DNA from: Pantoea rwandensis
GTDB taxonomy: Bacteria > Pseudomonadota > Gammaproteobacteria > Enterobacterales > Enterobacteriaceae
DNA: 64,000 nucleotides
Direction of reading: 5' to 3'
NCBI RefSeq assembly: GCF_000759475.1
Contig: NZ_CP009454.1
Coordinates: 4,030,001-4,094,000 of the forward strand
The position numbers and the translations under genes are program-made. Under the pieces are notes generated by a model. The model searched no databases. It had not been told where the DNA came from and was given only the letters and a program-made list of their open reading frames with translations. This document shows, in pieces, positions 29,757 through 39,815 of the stretch. Positions within the stretch are counted from its first letter, which is position 1; each line of letters opens with the position of its first letter.

Positions 29757-31040
29757 TCACTTCAGCAAAAACTTACGCAGCTCAGCAAAGTCTGCCGTCA
29801 TATTATGCGACAGCAGTGGCAGCTCAGCGCGCTCTGCCAGTTCTTTCGGCAACGGCAGTTCCTGACCCAAAATCTCATCCACGCTCTCTTTGAACTTGGC
29901 CGGATGCGCAGTGCCGAGGAACAGACCGAATTCGCCTTCCTGCAGGTTGTCACGCAGCATGCGATAGGCAATCGCCGCGTGCGGCTCAGAGATATAGCCA
30001 ATTTCCGCCAGCTCACGCATGGTAGCTTTGGTGGTCTCATCCGATACCGCGCCAGACACCAGATCGGTCAGGCGCCAGGTTTTACGACGGAACAGCTCTT
30101 CCACGCGCGGCCAGTTATTCGGCTGGCTGACATCCATGGCGTTCGACAGGGTTGCCACTGTCGCATTCGGTAGCCATTCACCGTTGCCCAGGAAGCGTGG
30201 CACGGTGTCGTTGGCGTTGGTTGCCGCGATAAAGCGCTTGATCGGTAATCCGAGTGATTTCGCCAGCAGACCCGCGGTCAGGTCACCAAAGTTACCGCTT
30301 GGCACGGAGACCACCAGCTGATTGCGCTGCTCTTGTGGCAGTTGCGCCACCGCTTCGAAGTAGTAGCAAATCTGCGCCAGCAAGCGGCTGATGTTGATGG
30401 AGTTAGCCGAGTTCAGGCCAATCGCTTTCTTCAGCTCTTCGTCATCAAACGCCTGCTTCACCAGCGCCTGGCAGGCATCGAAATCGCCTTCCACCGCGAT
30501 GGTTTCAATATTGCCGCCCAGCGTACAGAACAGTTTTTCCTGCAGCGGGCTGATCTTGCCCTGCGGATAGAGGATAACGACGCGCACGTTTTCCATGCCG
30601 TAGAAGGCATGGGCCACCGCGGCACCGGTGTCGCCGGAGGTCGCGGTCAGAATGGTGATTTGCTCATCAGCGCCCGACACATAAGAGAGCATCTGCGCCA
30701 TGAAACGACCGCCGAAGTCTTTGAATGCCAGCGTTGGGCCGTGGAACAGTTCGAGGCAGGCCACATCGTCACTGACTTTCGCCACTGGCGCCGGGAAGGC
30801 AAAGGCGTTTTTCACGCGCTCAGCCAGCTGGTGCGCGGCAATCTCATCGCCAATATAAGCTGAGAGAATTTTGCTGCTGCGGCTGACGAAATCCATCTCC
30901 AGCATCGCATCGATGTCGGTCAGTTCGAATTCCGGCAGTTCGAGCGGGAAGAACAGCCCTTGCTGCGAGCCGAGGCCCTGTTTAACGGCCTGAGCAAAAC
31001 TAACCTGCTCGTTGTGATCCTTAAGGTTGTAGAGTTTCAT
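29757..31040 (-). CDS. thrC: Threonine synthase
   Basis: 427 residues (E. coli 428). It converts O-phosphohomoserine to threonine with PLP. The enzyme-type N-terminus MKLYNLKDHNEQVSFAQAVKQGLG is typical of the long bacterial form. The PLP-binding Lys is in HGPTLAFKDFGGRFMAQML (near residue 107), with ILTATSGDTGAAVAHAF and SVPSGNFGDLTAGLLAK for phosphate binding. It is the last gene of thrLABC, 3 bp after thrB. Its downstream terminator was interrupted by the IS element, so transcripts now run 55 bp into it. Confidence 0.97.
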   Translation of the reverse strand: MKLYNLKDHNEQVSFAQAVKQGLGSQQGLFFPLELPEFELTDIDAMLEMDFVSRSSKILSAYIGDEIAAHQLAERVKNAFAFPAPVAKVSDDVACLELFHGPTLAFKDFGGRFMAQMLSYVSGADEQITILTATSGDTGAAVAHAFYGMENVRVVILYPQGKISPLQEKLFCTLGGNIETIAVEGDFDACQALVKQAFDDEELKKAIGLNSANSINISRLLAQICYYFEAVAQLPQEQRNQLVVSVPSGNFGDLTAGLLAKSLGLPIKRFIAATNANDTVPRFLGNGEWLPNATVATLSNAMDVSQPNNWPRVEELFRRKTWRLTDLVSGAVSDETTKATMRELAEIGYISEPHAAIAYRMLRDNLQEGEFGLFLGTAHPAKFKESVDEILGQELPLPKELAERAELPLLSHNMTADFAELRKFLLK

Positions 31041-31043
31041 GCG

Positions 31044-31973
31044 TTATCCCAAGTTACGTGCGCCAGCCGTATCAAGACGGCAGATATGGACGAAGCCTTC
31101 ATCGTTCTGCAGATAGTGCTGGCTCAGCCAGTCTGCCATCCGCTGTGCCGTTGCCATCTCGTTGCAAACGGCGAAAAGTGTCGGACCGGAGCCCGAAATA
31201 CCGCAAGCCAACGCGCCGATATCGGCAGCCGCCTGGCGCGCCTCAGCGAAGCCCGGCAGCAGTTTGGTGCGGTAAGGTTCTGCAATCACATCCTGCATCA
31301 GTTTAGCTGCCAGCAGCGGCTGGCGGGTATGACAGGCGTGAATAAAGCCCGCCAGCAGACGGCCATGCTTGATGGCATCGTCTTTGCGGTACTGCGCAGG
31401 CAGAATCGCGCGTGCTTCAGCGGTTGAGACTTTAATGCCTGGGTAGGCCATCACCCACAGCCAGTCATCAAAGCACGGCACATCCTGTGAGATGATACCG
31501 TTCTCTTCAATCATCAGCTGCACACCGCCGAGGAAGCAAGGCGCAACGTTATCAAAGTGCACGCTGCCCGAAATACGCCCTTCCAGCTCGCCCATTAAGG
31601 CCAGCAGCTCGGTATCGTTCAACGGCTTGCCGCAGAACTCGTTCATCGCCATCAAACCGGCCACCACCGAGCAGGCGCTGGAACCCAGACCTGAACCGAT
31701 CGGCATATTCTTTTCCAGCGTCATCGCGAAAGGCACTTCTTTGCCAATCGCCTGGCAGAAACGTTCCCAGCACTGATAAACGATGTTCTCTTGCGGATTG
31801 GTTGGCAGCTTGCTGACAAAGCGCCCGGAGTTCACCAGGCTGAAGCTGTCGGCCGCTTCTACCGATACGCAGTCACCCAACAGGGTGCCATCCACCGGCG
31901 AAACCGCCGCGCCCAGCACATCAAAGCCGACGCTGACGTTACCTATTGAGGCCGGTGCATAAATTTTTACCAT
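31044..31973 (-). CDS. thrB: Homoserine kinase
   Basis: 309 residues from ATG 31973, matching the E. coli start MVKVYAP (here MVKIYAP). An adjacent ATG (31976) that overlaps the thrA stop as ATGA is also possible. It is a GHMP kinase that phosphorylates homoserine. The ATP loop is [23 protein letters not shown] (near 86-108), motif 1 is [21 protein letters not shown], and motif 3 is [13 protein letters not shown]. It is coupled to thrA and thrC with gaps of a few bases, keeping the three enzymes co-expressed under attenuator control. Confidence 0.97.
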   Translation of the reverse strand: MVKIYAPASIGNVSVGFDVLGAAVSPVDGTLLGDCVSVEAADSFSLVNSGRFVSKLPTNPQENIVYQCWERFCQAIGKEVPFAMTLEKNMPIGSGLGSSACSVVAGLMAMNEFCGKPLNDTELLALMGELEGRISGSVHFDNVAPCFLGGVQLMIEENGIISQDVPCFDDWLWVMAYPGIKVSTAEARAILPAQYRKDDAIKHGRLLAGFIHACHTRQPLLAAKLMQDVIAEPYRTKLLPGFAEARQAAADIGALACGISGSGPTLFAVCNEMATAQRMADWLSQHYLQNDEGFVHICRLDTAGARNLG

Positions 31974-31975
31974 CA

Positions 31976-34438
31976 TCAAACTCCCAACTTCCACGACAGT
32001 GTACGCAGCAAGTCGGCAAACACGCCGGCCGCTGTGACATCATTCCCCGCGCCGTATCCACGCAGAACCAGCGGGATCGGCTGATAATAGCGGCTGTAAA
32101 ACGCCAGCGCGTTCTCGCCGTTCTTCACTTTGTACAGCGGATCGTTGCCGTCCACCGCATCGATTTTCACTTTGCAGACGCCGCCTTCTTCAATGGCGCC
32201 GACGAAGCGTAACACTTTACCTTCATCACGCGCTTTGGCAACGCGGGCGGCAAAAGCATCATCCAGTTCCGGCAGGCGCGCCATAAACTGCTCAACGTCA
32301 GCGATGTCGGTGAGTTCAGCGGGCAGCAGCGGCTCAATCTCGATATCGCTCAGCTCCAGTTGATGGCCCGCTTCACGCGCCAGAATCAGCAGTTTACGCG
32401 CCACATCGGTACCTGAGAGGTCGTCACGCGGATCCGGTTCGGTAAAGCCCATCTCACGGGCTGTTTTGGTGGCTTCGGATAACGATACGCCCTCATCCAG
32501 TTTACCGAAGATAAAGGAGAGCGAACCGGAGAGGATACCGGAGAATTTGATCAGCTCATCACCCGCATTCAGCAAGTTTTGCAGGTTTTCGATCACCGGC
32601 AGACCCGCACCGACGTTGGTGTCGTACAGGAACTTACGACGCGATTTCGCCGCGGCCGCACGCATCTGCTGGTAGTAATTCCACGACGAGGTATTGGCCT
32701 TTTTGTTCGGCGTCACCACGTGGAAACCTTCAGCGAGGAAGTCAGCATATTGATCGGCCACCGCCTGGCTGGAAGTACAGTCCACAATCACCGGGTTCAG
32801 CAGGTGATACTCCTTCACCAGACGCATCAGGCGACCGAGATTGAACGGCTCTTTGGCTTCGCTCAGTGCGCCTTTCCAGTTGCTGAGATCGATGCCGTGC
32901 ACGTTGGTTAACAGCGCACGCGAATTGGCGATACCGCACACGCGCAGATCGATATGTTTCTCTTTCAGCCACGCCTGCTGACGATGCAGCTGCTCCAGCA
33001 ACGCCGCGCCGACACCACCCACGCCCACGACGAACACTTCGATCACCTGATCGGTGGCGAACAGCATCTGATGCACCACGCGCACGCCAGTGGTGACTTC
33101 ATCATTGCTTACCACCACCGAGATGGAACGCTCGGAAGAGCCCTGCGCAATCGCCACAATATTGATGTTGGCGCGTGCCAGTGCCGAGAAGAATTTGGCG
33201 GAGATGCCGCGCAAGGTGCGCATGCCATCGCCGACCACGGAAATCACCGCCAACTGCTCCAGCACATCGAGTGGATCCAGCAGGCCATCTTTCAGCTCCA
33301 GATAGAACTCCTCTTCCAATACACGGCGCGCGCGCGCCTGCTCACTCTGCGGCACGCAGAAACTGATACTGTATTCAGAAGAGGATTGGGTGATCAGCAC
33401 CACTGAGATGCCGGTGCGCGACATCGCAGCAAACACGCGTGCTGCCATACCGACCATGCCTTTCATGCCCGGACCGGAGACGTTAAACATCGCCATATTA
33501 TTCAGGTTGGTGATGCCTTTCACCGGGTTCTCATCCAGCTCGCCTTCGCCACCGATTAAGGTGCCGGGCGCTTGCGGGTTAGCGGTATTTTTGATCAGGC
33601 AAGGAATCTGGAACTGAGCAATCGGGGCAATGGTGCGCGGATGCAGGACTTTCGCGCCGAAATAAGACAGCTCCATCGCTTCCTGGTAGGACATCGACTT
33701 CAGCAGTCGCGCATCCGGCACCTGACGCGGGTCGCAAGTATAGACGCCGTCTACGTCAGTCCAGATTTCACAGCAGTCCGCACGTAAGCATGCCGCCAGC
33801 ACTGCTGCCGAGTAATCAGAGCCATTACGGCCCAGCACCACCAGTTCGCCCTTCTCGTTTCCGGCGGTGAATCCCGCCATCAGGATCATGTGATCGGCAG
33901 GGATCTGGCTGGCCGCGATGCGACGGGTTGATTCGGCGATATCCACAGTGGATTCAAGGTAATGACCGACAGCCAGCAGTTTCTCCACCGGGTCGATCAC
34001 CGTGACTTTGTGGCCGCGCGCCTGCAGCAGCGCTTCCATGATGGCGATAGAGAGCTTCTCACCACGACAGATAATGCCGGCATTCACCGCATCCGGGCAC
34101 TGGCCCAGCAGGCTGATGCCGTGCAGCACCTGTTTCAGCTGGGCAAATTCCAGTTCAATGCGGGTTTTCAGGCCATCATAATCGAAGCCCGGCTGCGCCT
34201 CCGCCAGGCCCTGCAGCAGGTCGGCAAAAATCCGTTCGGCATCGCTGATATTCGTCAGTGCGTCCTGGCCGCTAATGGTTTTCTCAATCATCGCCACCAG
34301 ATGATTGGTGATTTTCGCTGGCGCAGAGAGCACGGTAGCAACCTGTCCCTGTTGCGCGTTGCTTTCCAGAATATCTGCCACGCGGAGAAAACGTTCCGCA
34401 TTGGCTACTGAGGTTCCGCCGAATTTCAGCACTCGCAT
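31976..34438 (-). CDS. thrA: Bifunctional aspartokinase I / homoserine dehydrogenase I
   Basis: 820 residues, as in E. coli. The N-terminal aspartokinase ([36 protein letters not shown] loop, [15 protein letters not shown]) is followed by two ACT-like regulatory segments at about 310-460 ([19 protein letters not shown] and [19 protein letters not shown]), which bind threonine for feedback inhibition. The C-terminal homoserine dehydrogenase starts near 465 ([17 protein letters not shown]) and includes [17 protein letters not shown]. It carries out the first and third steps of the aspartate pathway and is preceded by the thrL attenuator. Confidence 0.98.
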   Translation of the reverse strand: MRVLKFGGTSVANAERFLRVADILESNAQQGQVATVLSAPAKITNHLVAMIEKTISGQDALTNISDAERIFADLLQGLAEAQPGFDYDGLKTRIELEFAQLKQVLHGISLLGQCPDAVNAGIICRGEKLSIAIMEALLQARGHKVTVIDPVEKLLAVGHYLESTVDIAESTRRIAASQIPADHMILMAGFTAGNEKGELVVLGRNGSDYSAAVLAACLRADCCEIWTDVDGVYTCDPRQVPDARLLKSMSYQEAMELSYFGAKVLHPRTIAPIAQFQIPCLIKNTANPQAPGTLIGGEGELDENPVKGITNLNNMAMFNVSGPGMKGMVGMAARVFAAMSRTGISVVLITQSSSEYSISFCVPQSEQARARRVLEEEFYLELKDGLLDPLDVLEQLAVISVVGDGMRTLRGISAKFFSALARANINIVAIAQGSSERSISVVVSNDEVTTGVRVVHQMLFATDQVIEVFVVGVGGVGAALLEQLHRQQAWLKEKHIDLRVCGIANSRALLTNVHGIDLSNWKGALSEAKEPFNLGRLMRLVKEYHLLNPVIVDCTSSQAVADQYADFLAEGFHVVTPNKKANTSSWNYYQQMRAAAAKSRRKFLYDTNVGAGLPVIENLQNLLNAGDELIKFSGILSGSLSFIFGKLDEGVSLSEATKTAREMGFTEPDPRDDLSGTDVARKLLILAREAGHQLELSDIEIEPLLPAELTDIADVEQFMARLPELDDAFAARVAKARDEGKVLRFVGAIEEGGVCKVKIDAVDGNDPLYKVKNGENALAFYSRYYQPIPLVLRGYGAGNDVTAAGVFADLLRTLSWKLGV

Positions 34439-34463
34439 GATTGAAGCTCTCCTGAATTTTTGC

Positions 34464-34498
34464 CGAAAAAAAAGCCCGCACTGTTTAGGTGCGGGCTT
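34464..34498 (-). terminator. thr operon attenuator (leader terminator)
   Basis: A perfect 10-bp stem AAGCCCGCAC / GTGCGGGCTT with a 7-base loop, followed by T8 on the minus strand, lies between thrL and thrA. The 3' end of thrL (GGTAACGGTGCGGGC) can pair with the upstream arm of this stem, forming the alternative antiterminator when ribosomes stall at the Thr/Ile codons. Confidence 0.93.
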
Positions 34499-34522
34499 TT
34501 TTCTTTGTTTTTCCTGTATGCG

Positions 34523-34594
34523 TCAGCCCGCACCGTTACCTGTGGTAATGGTGGTGGTAATAATAATTGTGGTGTTCAGGCTGTGATTACGCAT
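34523..34594 (-). CDS. thrL: thr operon leader peptide
   Basis: 23 codons: MRNHSLNTTIIITTTITTG then NGAG and stop. Seven Thr and four Ile codons are concentrated in positions 8-18. The tail ITTGNGAG equals that of the 21-residue E. coli leader, while the first seven residues differ. Ribosome stalling at these codons when charged tRNA-Thr or tRNA-Ile is scarce favours the antiterminator and thrABC expression. It is too short for most gene finders. Position between promoter and attenuator makes the call secure. Confidence 0.95.
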   Translation of the reverse strand: MRNHSLNTTIIITTTITTGNGAG

Positions 34595-34638
34595 TGAGAT
34601 TTTTTCTGTCTGTCTTTGTCTTGTCCGTCTGCCTTCCA

Positions 34639-34667
34639 GAAGTAAAGCAAAGCGCACGTTAAGTCAA
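34639..34667 (-). promoter_or_regulatory. thrLABC promoter
   Basis: On the minus strand, -35 TTGACT (34667-34662) and -10 TACTTC (34644-34639) are separated by 17 bp. The E. coli thr promoter has the same TTGACT and a similar TACTTT. It lies 45 bp upstream of thrL. Confidence 0.7.
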
Positions 34668-34796
34668 CGAATTTGTCTTAGCCGCGATTTTAAGGCGACT
34701 GCGCAGAGTTCGGTTTCTGCGCGTAAATCATATTGGGATCGTTCAACTGATCGCTCGGTTTCCCGATCAGTCACTATTAAAATCGATATTCACCGA

Positions 34797-35486
34797 TTAT
34801 TTATCTATAAGTTTTTTTTCTACATCATGTAGCAGGCGATGCAGCATGGCGCTATCGCGCTGTTCCAGCAGGCCAATACGCTGATCGATCCAGTCTGCCA
34901 TTTTGGCATCGTCGCTCACCTCCAGTTTCACCAGCAGTTGGTGGAAGCGCTCGCGCAGCGCCTGCAGTTGGTGTTCGTTCGCCACCTCTTTCACTTCTGC
35001 CGCGACCTGATTTAGCGCCGACAGCTGATAGCAGTACACCATCACCGCCTGTCCGAGGTTGAGTGAAGGGTAATCATTGGCCATCGGAATGCCGGTCAGC
35101 AGATCGACCTGATCCAGCTCTTCATTGGTTAAGCCGCTGTCCTCACGACCAAACACCAGCGCGATTCGGCTCAGCCACTGGCGCTTCTCTTGCAGAATGG
35201 TTTCGACTTGCGCCGGCGTGGCGTAGTAGCGGAACTTCGCACGACTGCGGGCGGTGGTGGCGACCGAGAAATCGACATCGGCCAGCGCCTCACTCAGCGT
35301 GGCGTAGGTTTTGACATTATCAAGAATCTCACCGGCACCGTGCGCAACACGACGCGCAGCCGGGTCTTGCCAGGCATCGCTGGCAACAATACGCAGTTCG
35401 CTAAAACCCATGGTTTTCATGGCACGAGCGGCCGCGCCGATATTTTCCGGACGGGCGGGTGAGACAAGGATCAGGGGGAAATGCAT
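34797..35486 (-). CDS. lasT: SpoU-type RNA methyltransferase LasT (YjtD)
   Basis: 229 residues (E. coli 228). It belongs to the SPOUT/TrmJ-like class of SAM-dependent RNA methyltransferases with a trefoil knot. Motif 1 is ILVSPARPENIGAAARAMKTMGF, motif 2 is LVFGREDSGLTNEEL, and motif 3 is IPMANDYPSLNLGQAVMVYCYQL. The C-terminal helical extension (about 170-229) is of TrmJ type. The exact target nucleotide is not established from sequence; TrmJ itself makes Nm32 in tRNA. Its place upstream of thrL matches E. coli lasT. Confidence 0.88.
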   Translation of the reverse strand: MHFPLILVSPARPENIGAAARAMKTMGFSELRIVASDAWQDPAARRVAHGAGEILDNVKTYATLSEALADVDFSVATTARSRAKFRYYATPAQVETILQEKRQWLSRIALVFGREDSGLTNEELDQVDLLTGIPMANDYPSLNLGQAVMVYCYQLSALNQVAAEVKEVANEHQLQALRERFHQLLVKLEVSDDAKMADWIDQRIGLLEQRDSAMLHRLLHDVEKKLIDK

Positions 35487-36095
35487 GATTTTTCCATCGA
35501 ACTGTTAACAACTCGCCCTATGTTGGCACGCAGTGGCAAAAATACCAACCGCACGGACAAGAGAAAATAAGATGTTAAGGATGTTAAAAGAGGATAAAAG
35601 CGATGGGGAGAAGATATTGTGGGATATAACTAAAATTTCCACGCTTAATTAATATAAATCTATTGTTTTTCATATTATTAAAATATTATTTCCTGCAGGT
35701 TTTAGTTTTACCGTTATGCAGCCAAAATGTAGCAAAAATGCTGCTTTTTGTGAGCTAAGCTGGCATTCCTGGAGAAGTTTTTCATAAAAGTGTTAACGTG
35801 CTACACTTGCATTTGATATAAGTCAACGAAGCGTTGTTTTTATGCTTATCGGTTGTTGTTGGTGCTGTTAGGTTGCTGTTAATAAGGTTAGGATAAGCGC
35901 CAGTCCGATACCCACGGGGCACGCAAATATTCATCCTGACTGGCTGAGCTAACACTGAAGTTGACATAGATGGATGGTGTATTCCGAAGATTATTTCGTA
36001 CACCGGTTGCGTAAGGCACGCTGTTTTGATGAACAGCAAACGCAGCCATCGTACGCCCTGTTTTCGATTTGTTGGCAAATTTTAGGTAGCGAAAC
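35487..36095. other. 609-bp intergenic region between lasT and arcA
   Basis: AT-rich divergent gap. It should hold the arcA promoter or promoters and a long leader, as in E. coli, and the lasT promoter. I find no E. coli yjjY-like peptide and no RNA gene I recognise. The only specific site I can support is the FNR-like box at 35813-35826. Short ORFs here on the minus strand (up to 98 codons) have no family resemblance and no ribosome-binding site. Confidence 0.6.
35813..35826. promoter_or_regulatory. Candidate FNR box upstream of arcA
   Basis: TTGATATAAGTCAA matches the FNR consensus TTGATNNNNATCAA at 9 of 10 specified positions. FNR activates arcA anaerobically in E. coli. The box is 270 bp before the arcA start codon, so the promoter it would serve is distal. 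I could not identify a convincing -10. Confidence 0.5.
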
Positions 36096-36812
36096 ATGCA
36101 GACCCCGCACATTCTTATCGTTGAAGACGAACTGGTCACGCGTAACACCCTCAAAAGTATTTTTGAGGCGGAAGGTTACGTGGTCTATGAAGCCACCGAC
36201 GGCGCCGAGATGCATCAGGTTTTGACGGAAAATGACGTCAATCTGGTGATCATGGATATCAACCTGCCAGGCAAAAACGGTTTGCTGCTGGCACGCGAAT
36301 TGCGTGAACAAGCAAACGTTGCGCTGATGTTCCTGACAGGTCGTGATAACGAAGTGGATAAAATCCTCGGCCTGGAGATTGGCGCCGATGATTACATCAC
36401 TAAACCGTTTAACCCACGTGAGCTGACGATTCGTGCACGCAACCTGTTATCGCGCACCATGAATCTGGCGATGCCAAGCGAAGAACGTCGCGCGGTTGAA
36501 AGCTATCGCTTTAACGGCTGGGAGCTGGATATTAACAGCCGCTCACTGATCAGCCCGAACGGTGAACAGTACAAGCTGCCACGCAGTGAGTTCCGCGCGA
36601 TGCTGCACTTCTGCGAAAACCCGGGCAAGATTCAAACCCGTGGCGATCTGCTGAAGAAGATGACGGGGCGTGAGCTGAAGCCGCATGACCGCACCGTGGA
36701 TGTCACCATCCGCCGCATTCGTAAGCATTTTGAATCCACCCCGGATACACCAGAAATCATCGCCACCATTCATGGCGAAGGTTACCGCTTCTGTGGTGAA
36801 TTGCAGGATTAA
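36096..36812 (+). CDS. arcA: Response regulator ArcA
   Basis: 238 residues, as in E. coli. The receiver domain (1-120) has the acidic pair Glu10/Asp11, phospho-acceptor Asp54 in [12 protein letters not shown], Thr in FLTGRD and Lys in [11 protein letters not shown]. The OmpR-type winged helix (about 135-235) ends with [18 protein letters not shown] and [15 protein letters not shown]. Phosphorylated through ArcB under low oxygen, it represses TCA-cycle and respiratory genes. It is monocistronic and closed by a strong terminator shared with creA. Confidence 0.98.
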   Translation: MQTPHILIVEDELVTRNTLKSIFEAEGYVVYEATDGAEMHQVLTENDVNLVIMDINLPGKNGLLLARELREQANVALMFLTGRDNEVDKILGLEIGADDYITKPFNPRELTIRARNLLSRTMNLAMPSEERRAVESYRFNGWELDINSRSLISPNGEQYKLPRSEFRAMLHFCENPGKIQTRGDLLKKMTGRELKPHDRTVDVTIRRIRKHFESTPDTPEIIATIHGEGYRFCGELQD

Positions 36813-36830
36813 GTTTGCTGCAGTTAAAGA

Positions 36831-36855
36831 AAAACGCCCATCAGGGCGTTTTTTT
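36831..36855. terminator. Intrinsic terminator between arcA and creA
   Basis: Stem AACGCCC / GGGCGTT with loop ATCA, followed by five more T on the plus strand. The A-run on the left flank gives a T-run for creA transcripts, so it can act in both directions. Confidence 0.9.
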
Positions 36856-36860
36856 ATGCC

Positions 36861-37334
36861 TCAATGCCACGGCATGATTGGCACAGCGCTCAGCGCGTTC
36901 TTCGGCGAACCGTCCACCACTTTATCTGAGTAGCTTAAGTAAACCAGCGCATGGCGTTTCTGGTCAAAGAAGCGTACCACCTGCAATTTCTTAAACACCA
37001 AAGAAGTGCGCTTTTGGAACACAACTTCACCCTGCGCCTTGCCTTGTGCAATTTTATCGCTAAGCTCTACAGGCCCAACCTGCTGGCAGGAGATAGCCGC
37101 GTCGGAAGTATCTTCCGCCAGACCTAATCCGCCCTTGATCCCACCGGTTTTCGCCCGGCTGATATAACAGGTTACATTTTTTACGTCGGGGTCGTCGAAG
37201 GCTTCCACCACGATCTTATGGTCGGGGCCAAACATCTTGAAAACCGTGTCTACTGAGCCGATCTCCTCGGCCTGTAAGCCCGCGCTGAAGATAGAAGTTG
37301 CAAGCGTGATTATAAGAAAGCGAGTTATTGTCAT
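36861..37334 (-). CDS. creA: CreA family protein
   Basis: 157 residues from ATG 37334, equal to E. coli CreA; the frame is open 16 codons further but that part is not conserved. A signal peptide ([22 protein letters not shown]) precedes the conserved mature part [43 protein letters not shown] and [18 protein letters not shown]. The function is unknown; despite the name it is not part of the CreBC two-component system. creBCD, which follow creA in E. coli, are absent: arcA lies directly downstream in the convergent direction. Confidence 0.94.
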   Translation of the reverse strand: MTITRFLIITLATSIFSAGLQAEEIGSVDTVFKMFGPDHKIVVEAFDDPDVKNVTCYISRAKTGGIKGGLGLAEDTSDAAISCQQVGPVELSDKIAQGKAQGEVVFQKRTSLVFKKLQVVRFFDQKRHALVYLSYSDKVVDGSPKNALSAVPIMPWH

Positions 37335-37528
37335 TGAGTTACCATTGGCAATCGAATAGATGAGAATGTAATGTACTGTCAATCGAACCCGGAACCAAAC
37401 CTAAACGGGTGATAACCCGCATTGATTTAGCACAGCAGATTAATCATCAGCCCCCACGCGTTTGTGCATTTCGTGCTATTATTCGACGACTTCATAGTTG
37501 CGCCACCAGAGAGTTATGAGGATGTTTT

Positions 37529-38410
37529 ATGGACCAAGCCGGTATCATTCGCGATTTGCTTGTCTGGCTGGAGAGCCATCTGGATCAACCCCTTTCACTC
37601 GATAATGTTGCTTTGAAAGCGGGCTACTCCAAGTGGCACCTGCAGCGCATGTTCAAGGAAGTGACGAGCCACGCCATCGGTGCTTACATCCGCGCGCGTC
37701 GTCTGTCGAAAGCCGCTGTGGCTCTGCGCCTCACCAGCCGCCCAATCCTCGACATCGCTTTACAATATCGCTTCGATTCGCAGCAGACTTTCACCCGCGC
37801 GTTTAAAAAGCAGTTCAATCAAACGCCCGCCTGGTATCGTCGCTCATCGGAATGGAACTCCTTCGGCATTCGTCCGCCGATTCGTCTGGACGATCACCAC
37901 ATGCCTGAGGCCACGTTTGTCACGCTGCCGGAAACGGTGCTGGTCGGGCAAACGCAGAGTTACACCTGTACGCTGGAGCAAATTTCCAGCTACCGTGACG
38001 AAATGCGTATCCACTTCTGGAAGCAGTTCCTGCTGGAAACCGATACCGTGCCGCCGGTGCTGTACGGTCTGCATCAGGTACGTGCCAGCCATGAAAAGGA
38101 TGATGAGCAGGAGATTCTCTACACCACGGCAGTGCCTGCCGATCAACAGGCATTGAGCATGCAGTCGAATCAAAATGTGATTCTCGAAGCCGGGGATTAC
38201 GTGCAGTTCACCTATAACGGTGCGCGCAGCGCGTTGGGTGAATTTATTTTGCTGCTGTACGGCACTTGCATGCCAACGCTGGGGCTGGTGCGTCGTCAGG
38301 GTCAGGATATCGAGCGCTTCTTTACCCACGGTGGTAAGAAACGCAGCGAGCCGCCAACGGAAATCCGTTGCGAATATCTGATTCCGATTCGTCCGCAGCA
38401 GAGTCGCTGA
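37529..38410 (+). CDS. rob: Right-origin-binding transcriptional activator Rob
   Basis: 293 residues (E. coli 289). Two AraC/XylS helix-turn-helix units lie in residues 1-105 (IRDLLVWLESHLDQPLSLDNVALKAGYSKWHLQRMFK and RRLSKAAVALRLTSRPILDIALQY). A GyrI-like C-terminal domain (about 120-285) senses bile salts, fatty acids and dipyridyl. It activates the mar/sox/rob regulon, such as micF and acrAB, through marboxes. GAGG lies seven to ten bases before the ATG. The gene is single and ends in a strong hairpin. Confidence 0.95.
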   Translation: MDQAGIIRDLLVWLESHLDQPLSLDNVALKAGYSKWHLQRMFKEVTSHAIGAYIRARRLSKAAVALRLTSRPILDIALQYRFDSQQTFTRAFKKQFNQTPAWYRRSSEWNSFGIRPPIRLDDHHMPEATFVTLPETVLVGQTQSYTCTLEQISSYRDEMRIHFWKQFLLETDTVPPVLYGLHQVRASHEKDDEQEILYTTAVPADQQALSMQSNQNVILEAGDYVQFTYNGARSALGEFILLLYGTCMPTLGLVRRQGQDIERFFTHGGKKRSEPPTEIRCEYLIPIRPQQSR

Positions 38411-38414
38411 TATG

Positions 38415-38444
38415 AAAATGCCGTCATGATGACGGCATTTTTTT
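38415..38444 (+). terminator. Intrinsic terminator after rob
   Basis: A perfect 10-bp stem AAATGCCGTC / GACGGCATTT with loop ATGAT, followed by T4 (seven T in all including the stem end). It starts 5 bp after the stop. Confidence 0.9.
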
Positions 38445-38460
38445 GGCTTCAATCACGGCA

Positions 38461-38582
38461 GGTCGTCATAAATGACGACCCTACGATTTAACCGCGTGCG
38501 CGTTGATCACGAACCCGCAATTTGGCAGAGTGCGTATTCATCACACCCCCACGAATTTGTAGGGTACGCATTCATGCGCACC
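38461..38582. repeat. Dispersed palindromic repeats between rob and gpmB
   Basis: GGTCGTCATAAATGACGACC (38461-38480, perfect, followed by CTACGA) is one core type. GTGCGTATTCATCACACCC (38530-38548) and TAGGGTACGCATTCATGCGCACC (38560-38582) are the other. The gap is convergent. The extended unit 'TAGGGT...CGCAT-TC-ATGCGCACC' shows that the palindrome is part of a longer conserved element. Confidence 0.65.
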
Positions 38583-38597
38583 GAAACCGGATGACAA

Positions 38598-39245
38598 TTA
38601 ACGCTGCAACTCATCCAGCGCAGGGGCATCCAGATGCGACACATCGCCTGCCGTCTCGACCACCCAACCTGCTGCCAGCCACGCGCTCTGTTGATGGTCC
38701 ACGCGTGAAATAGAGCAGTTGCGCAGACGCAAACGACGTTCCGCGTGCGCCGGTAAACCGAGTAGCGTGCTGACTAACACGCCCAGAGCCATACCGTGAC
38801 TGACAATCAGCGGACGGCTGCCCGCTGGCAGTTCGAGCAACGCGTTCAGCGCTTCGTGCATGCGCGTCGCCATCTCTAGCATCGATTCACCGCCAGGGAT
38901 GCGGCCGTCCTGAGTGCCGTCCACCAGCGTTTTACGCCAGCTCTCCTCTTCCGGCGTTAAGCCATCAAGGGGGCGCTGTTCGAGACAGCCCATATTCAGC
39001 TCACGCAAACGTGCATCAACCGTGACCGTACAACCACAGGCATCCGCGATGATCTCGGCGGTGCGGCGCGTGCGGCCTAAATCGCTGGCAATCACATGGG
39101 TAATCCCCTGCGATTTCATCCGTTCGCCCACTTGTTGGGCCTGTTGCTCACCTTTTTCCGTCAGCGGACTGTCGGATTGACCTTGAATGCGTCGGGCCGC
39201 ATTCCATACCGTTTCGCCGTGACGAACAAGATAGACCTGTAGCAT
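38598..39245 (-). CDS. gpmB: Histidine phosphatase family protein GpmB (YtjC)
   Basis: 215 residues, as in E. coli. The phosphohistidine loop is MLQVYLVRHGETVWNAARRIQGQSDSPLT (His10 region), the second catalytic His is in LIVSHGMALGVLV, and the catalytic Glu is in LRELNMGCLEQRPLDGLT. Although named phosphoglycerate mutase 2, the family is mostly broad-specificity phosphatases, and real mutase activity is doubtful. Divergent from yjjX, with a 51-bp shared promoter gap. Confidence 0.93.
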   Translation of the reverse strand: MLQVYLVRHGETVWNAARRIQGQSDSPLTEKGEQQAQQVGERMKSQGITHVIASDLGRTRRTAEIIADACGCTVTVDARLRELNMGCLEQRPLDGLTPEEESWRKTLVDGTQDGRIPGGESMLEMATRMHEALNALLELPAGSRPLIVSHGMALGVLVSTLLGLPAHAERRLRLRNCSISRVDHQQSAWLAAGWVVETAGDVSHLDAPALDELQR

Positions 39246-39296
39246 GCTTAATTTCCGTTATACTGCGACAAATTTGCCTTGAGGGTTCAAACAATT

Positions 39297-39815
39297 ATGT
39301 ACCACGTTGTCGCAGCCACCATCAACCCGGCAAAAATTCGCGCGATTGCTCAGGCGTTCAACGACGTCTTTGGTGAAGGATCCTGCCATATTGAAGGGGT
39401 CGAGGTCGAGAGCGGCGTTGCCGCACAGCCGTTAAGCGATGTCGAAACGCGAACTGGCGCACGTACACGCGTGGCGAATGCGCGTTTGCAGCGTCCTGAA
39501 TCTGACTACTGGGTAGCGATTGAAGCCGGTATCGAAGGCGATTGTGCTTTTGCATGGATGGTGATTGAAAACGCCCAGCAGCGCGGCGAATCACGCTCCG
39601 CCAGCTTCACCTTGCCGCCGATTGTCATGGAGGGATTAGCCGCCGGACACGAACTCGGTCACGAGATGGCGCGCTTAACCGGCGTTGATAATATTAAGCA
39701 GAAAGGTGGTGCCATCGGTGCGTTTACCAACGGCCTGCTCAGCCGCTCCAGCGTTTACCATCAGGCGCTGATACTGGCACTCTGCCCGTTCACCCATCCG
39801 CTGTATCAGCAATAA
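39297..39815 (+). CDS. yjjX: Inosine/xanthosine triphosphatase YjjX
   Basis: 172 residues from ATG 39297 (E. coli 170). A TTG six codons upstream is less likely because the family starts M-(H/Y)-x-V-V. It hydrolyses ITP and XTP, keeping deaminated purines out of RNA, and is reported to interact with elongation factor Tu. Signatures are [45 protein letters not shown] and [13 protein letters not shown], then [27 protein letters not shown]. The stop is immediately adjacent to the trpR stop in the convergent direction. Confidence 0.93.
   Translation: MYHVVAATINPAKIRAIAQAFNDVFGEGSCHIEGVEVESGVAAQPLSDVETRTGARTRVANARLQRPESDYWVAIEAGIEGDCAFAWMVIENAQQRGESRSASFTLPPIVMEGLAAGHELGHEMARLTGVDNIKQKGGAIGAFTNGLLSRSSVYHQALILALCPFTHPLYQQ

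Noticed and set aside
35782..36154. Minus-strand frames of 98 and 88 codons upstream of arcA
   Set aside because: They overlap the presumed arcA promoter and leader, lack a ribosome-binding site, resemble no known protein and are not like E. coli yjjY.
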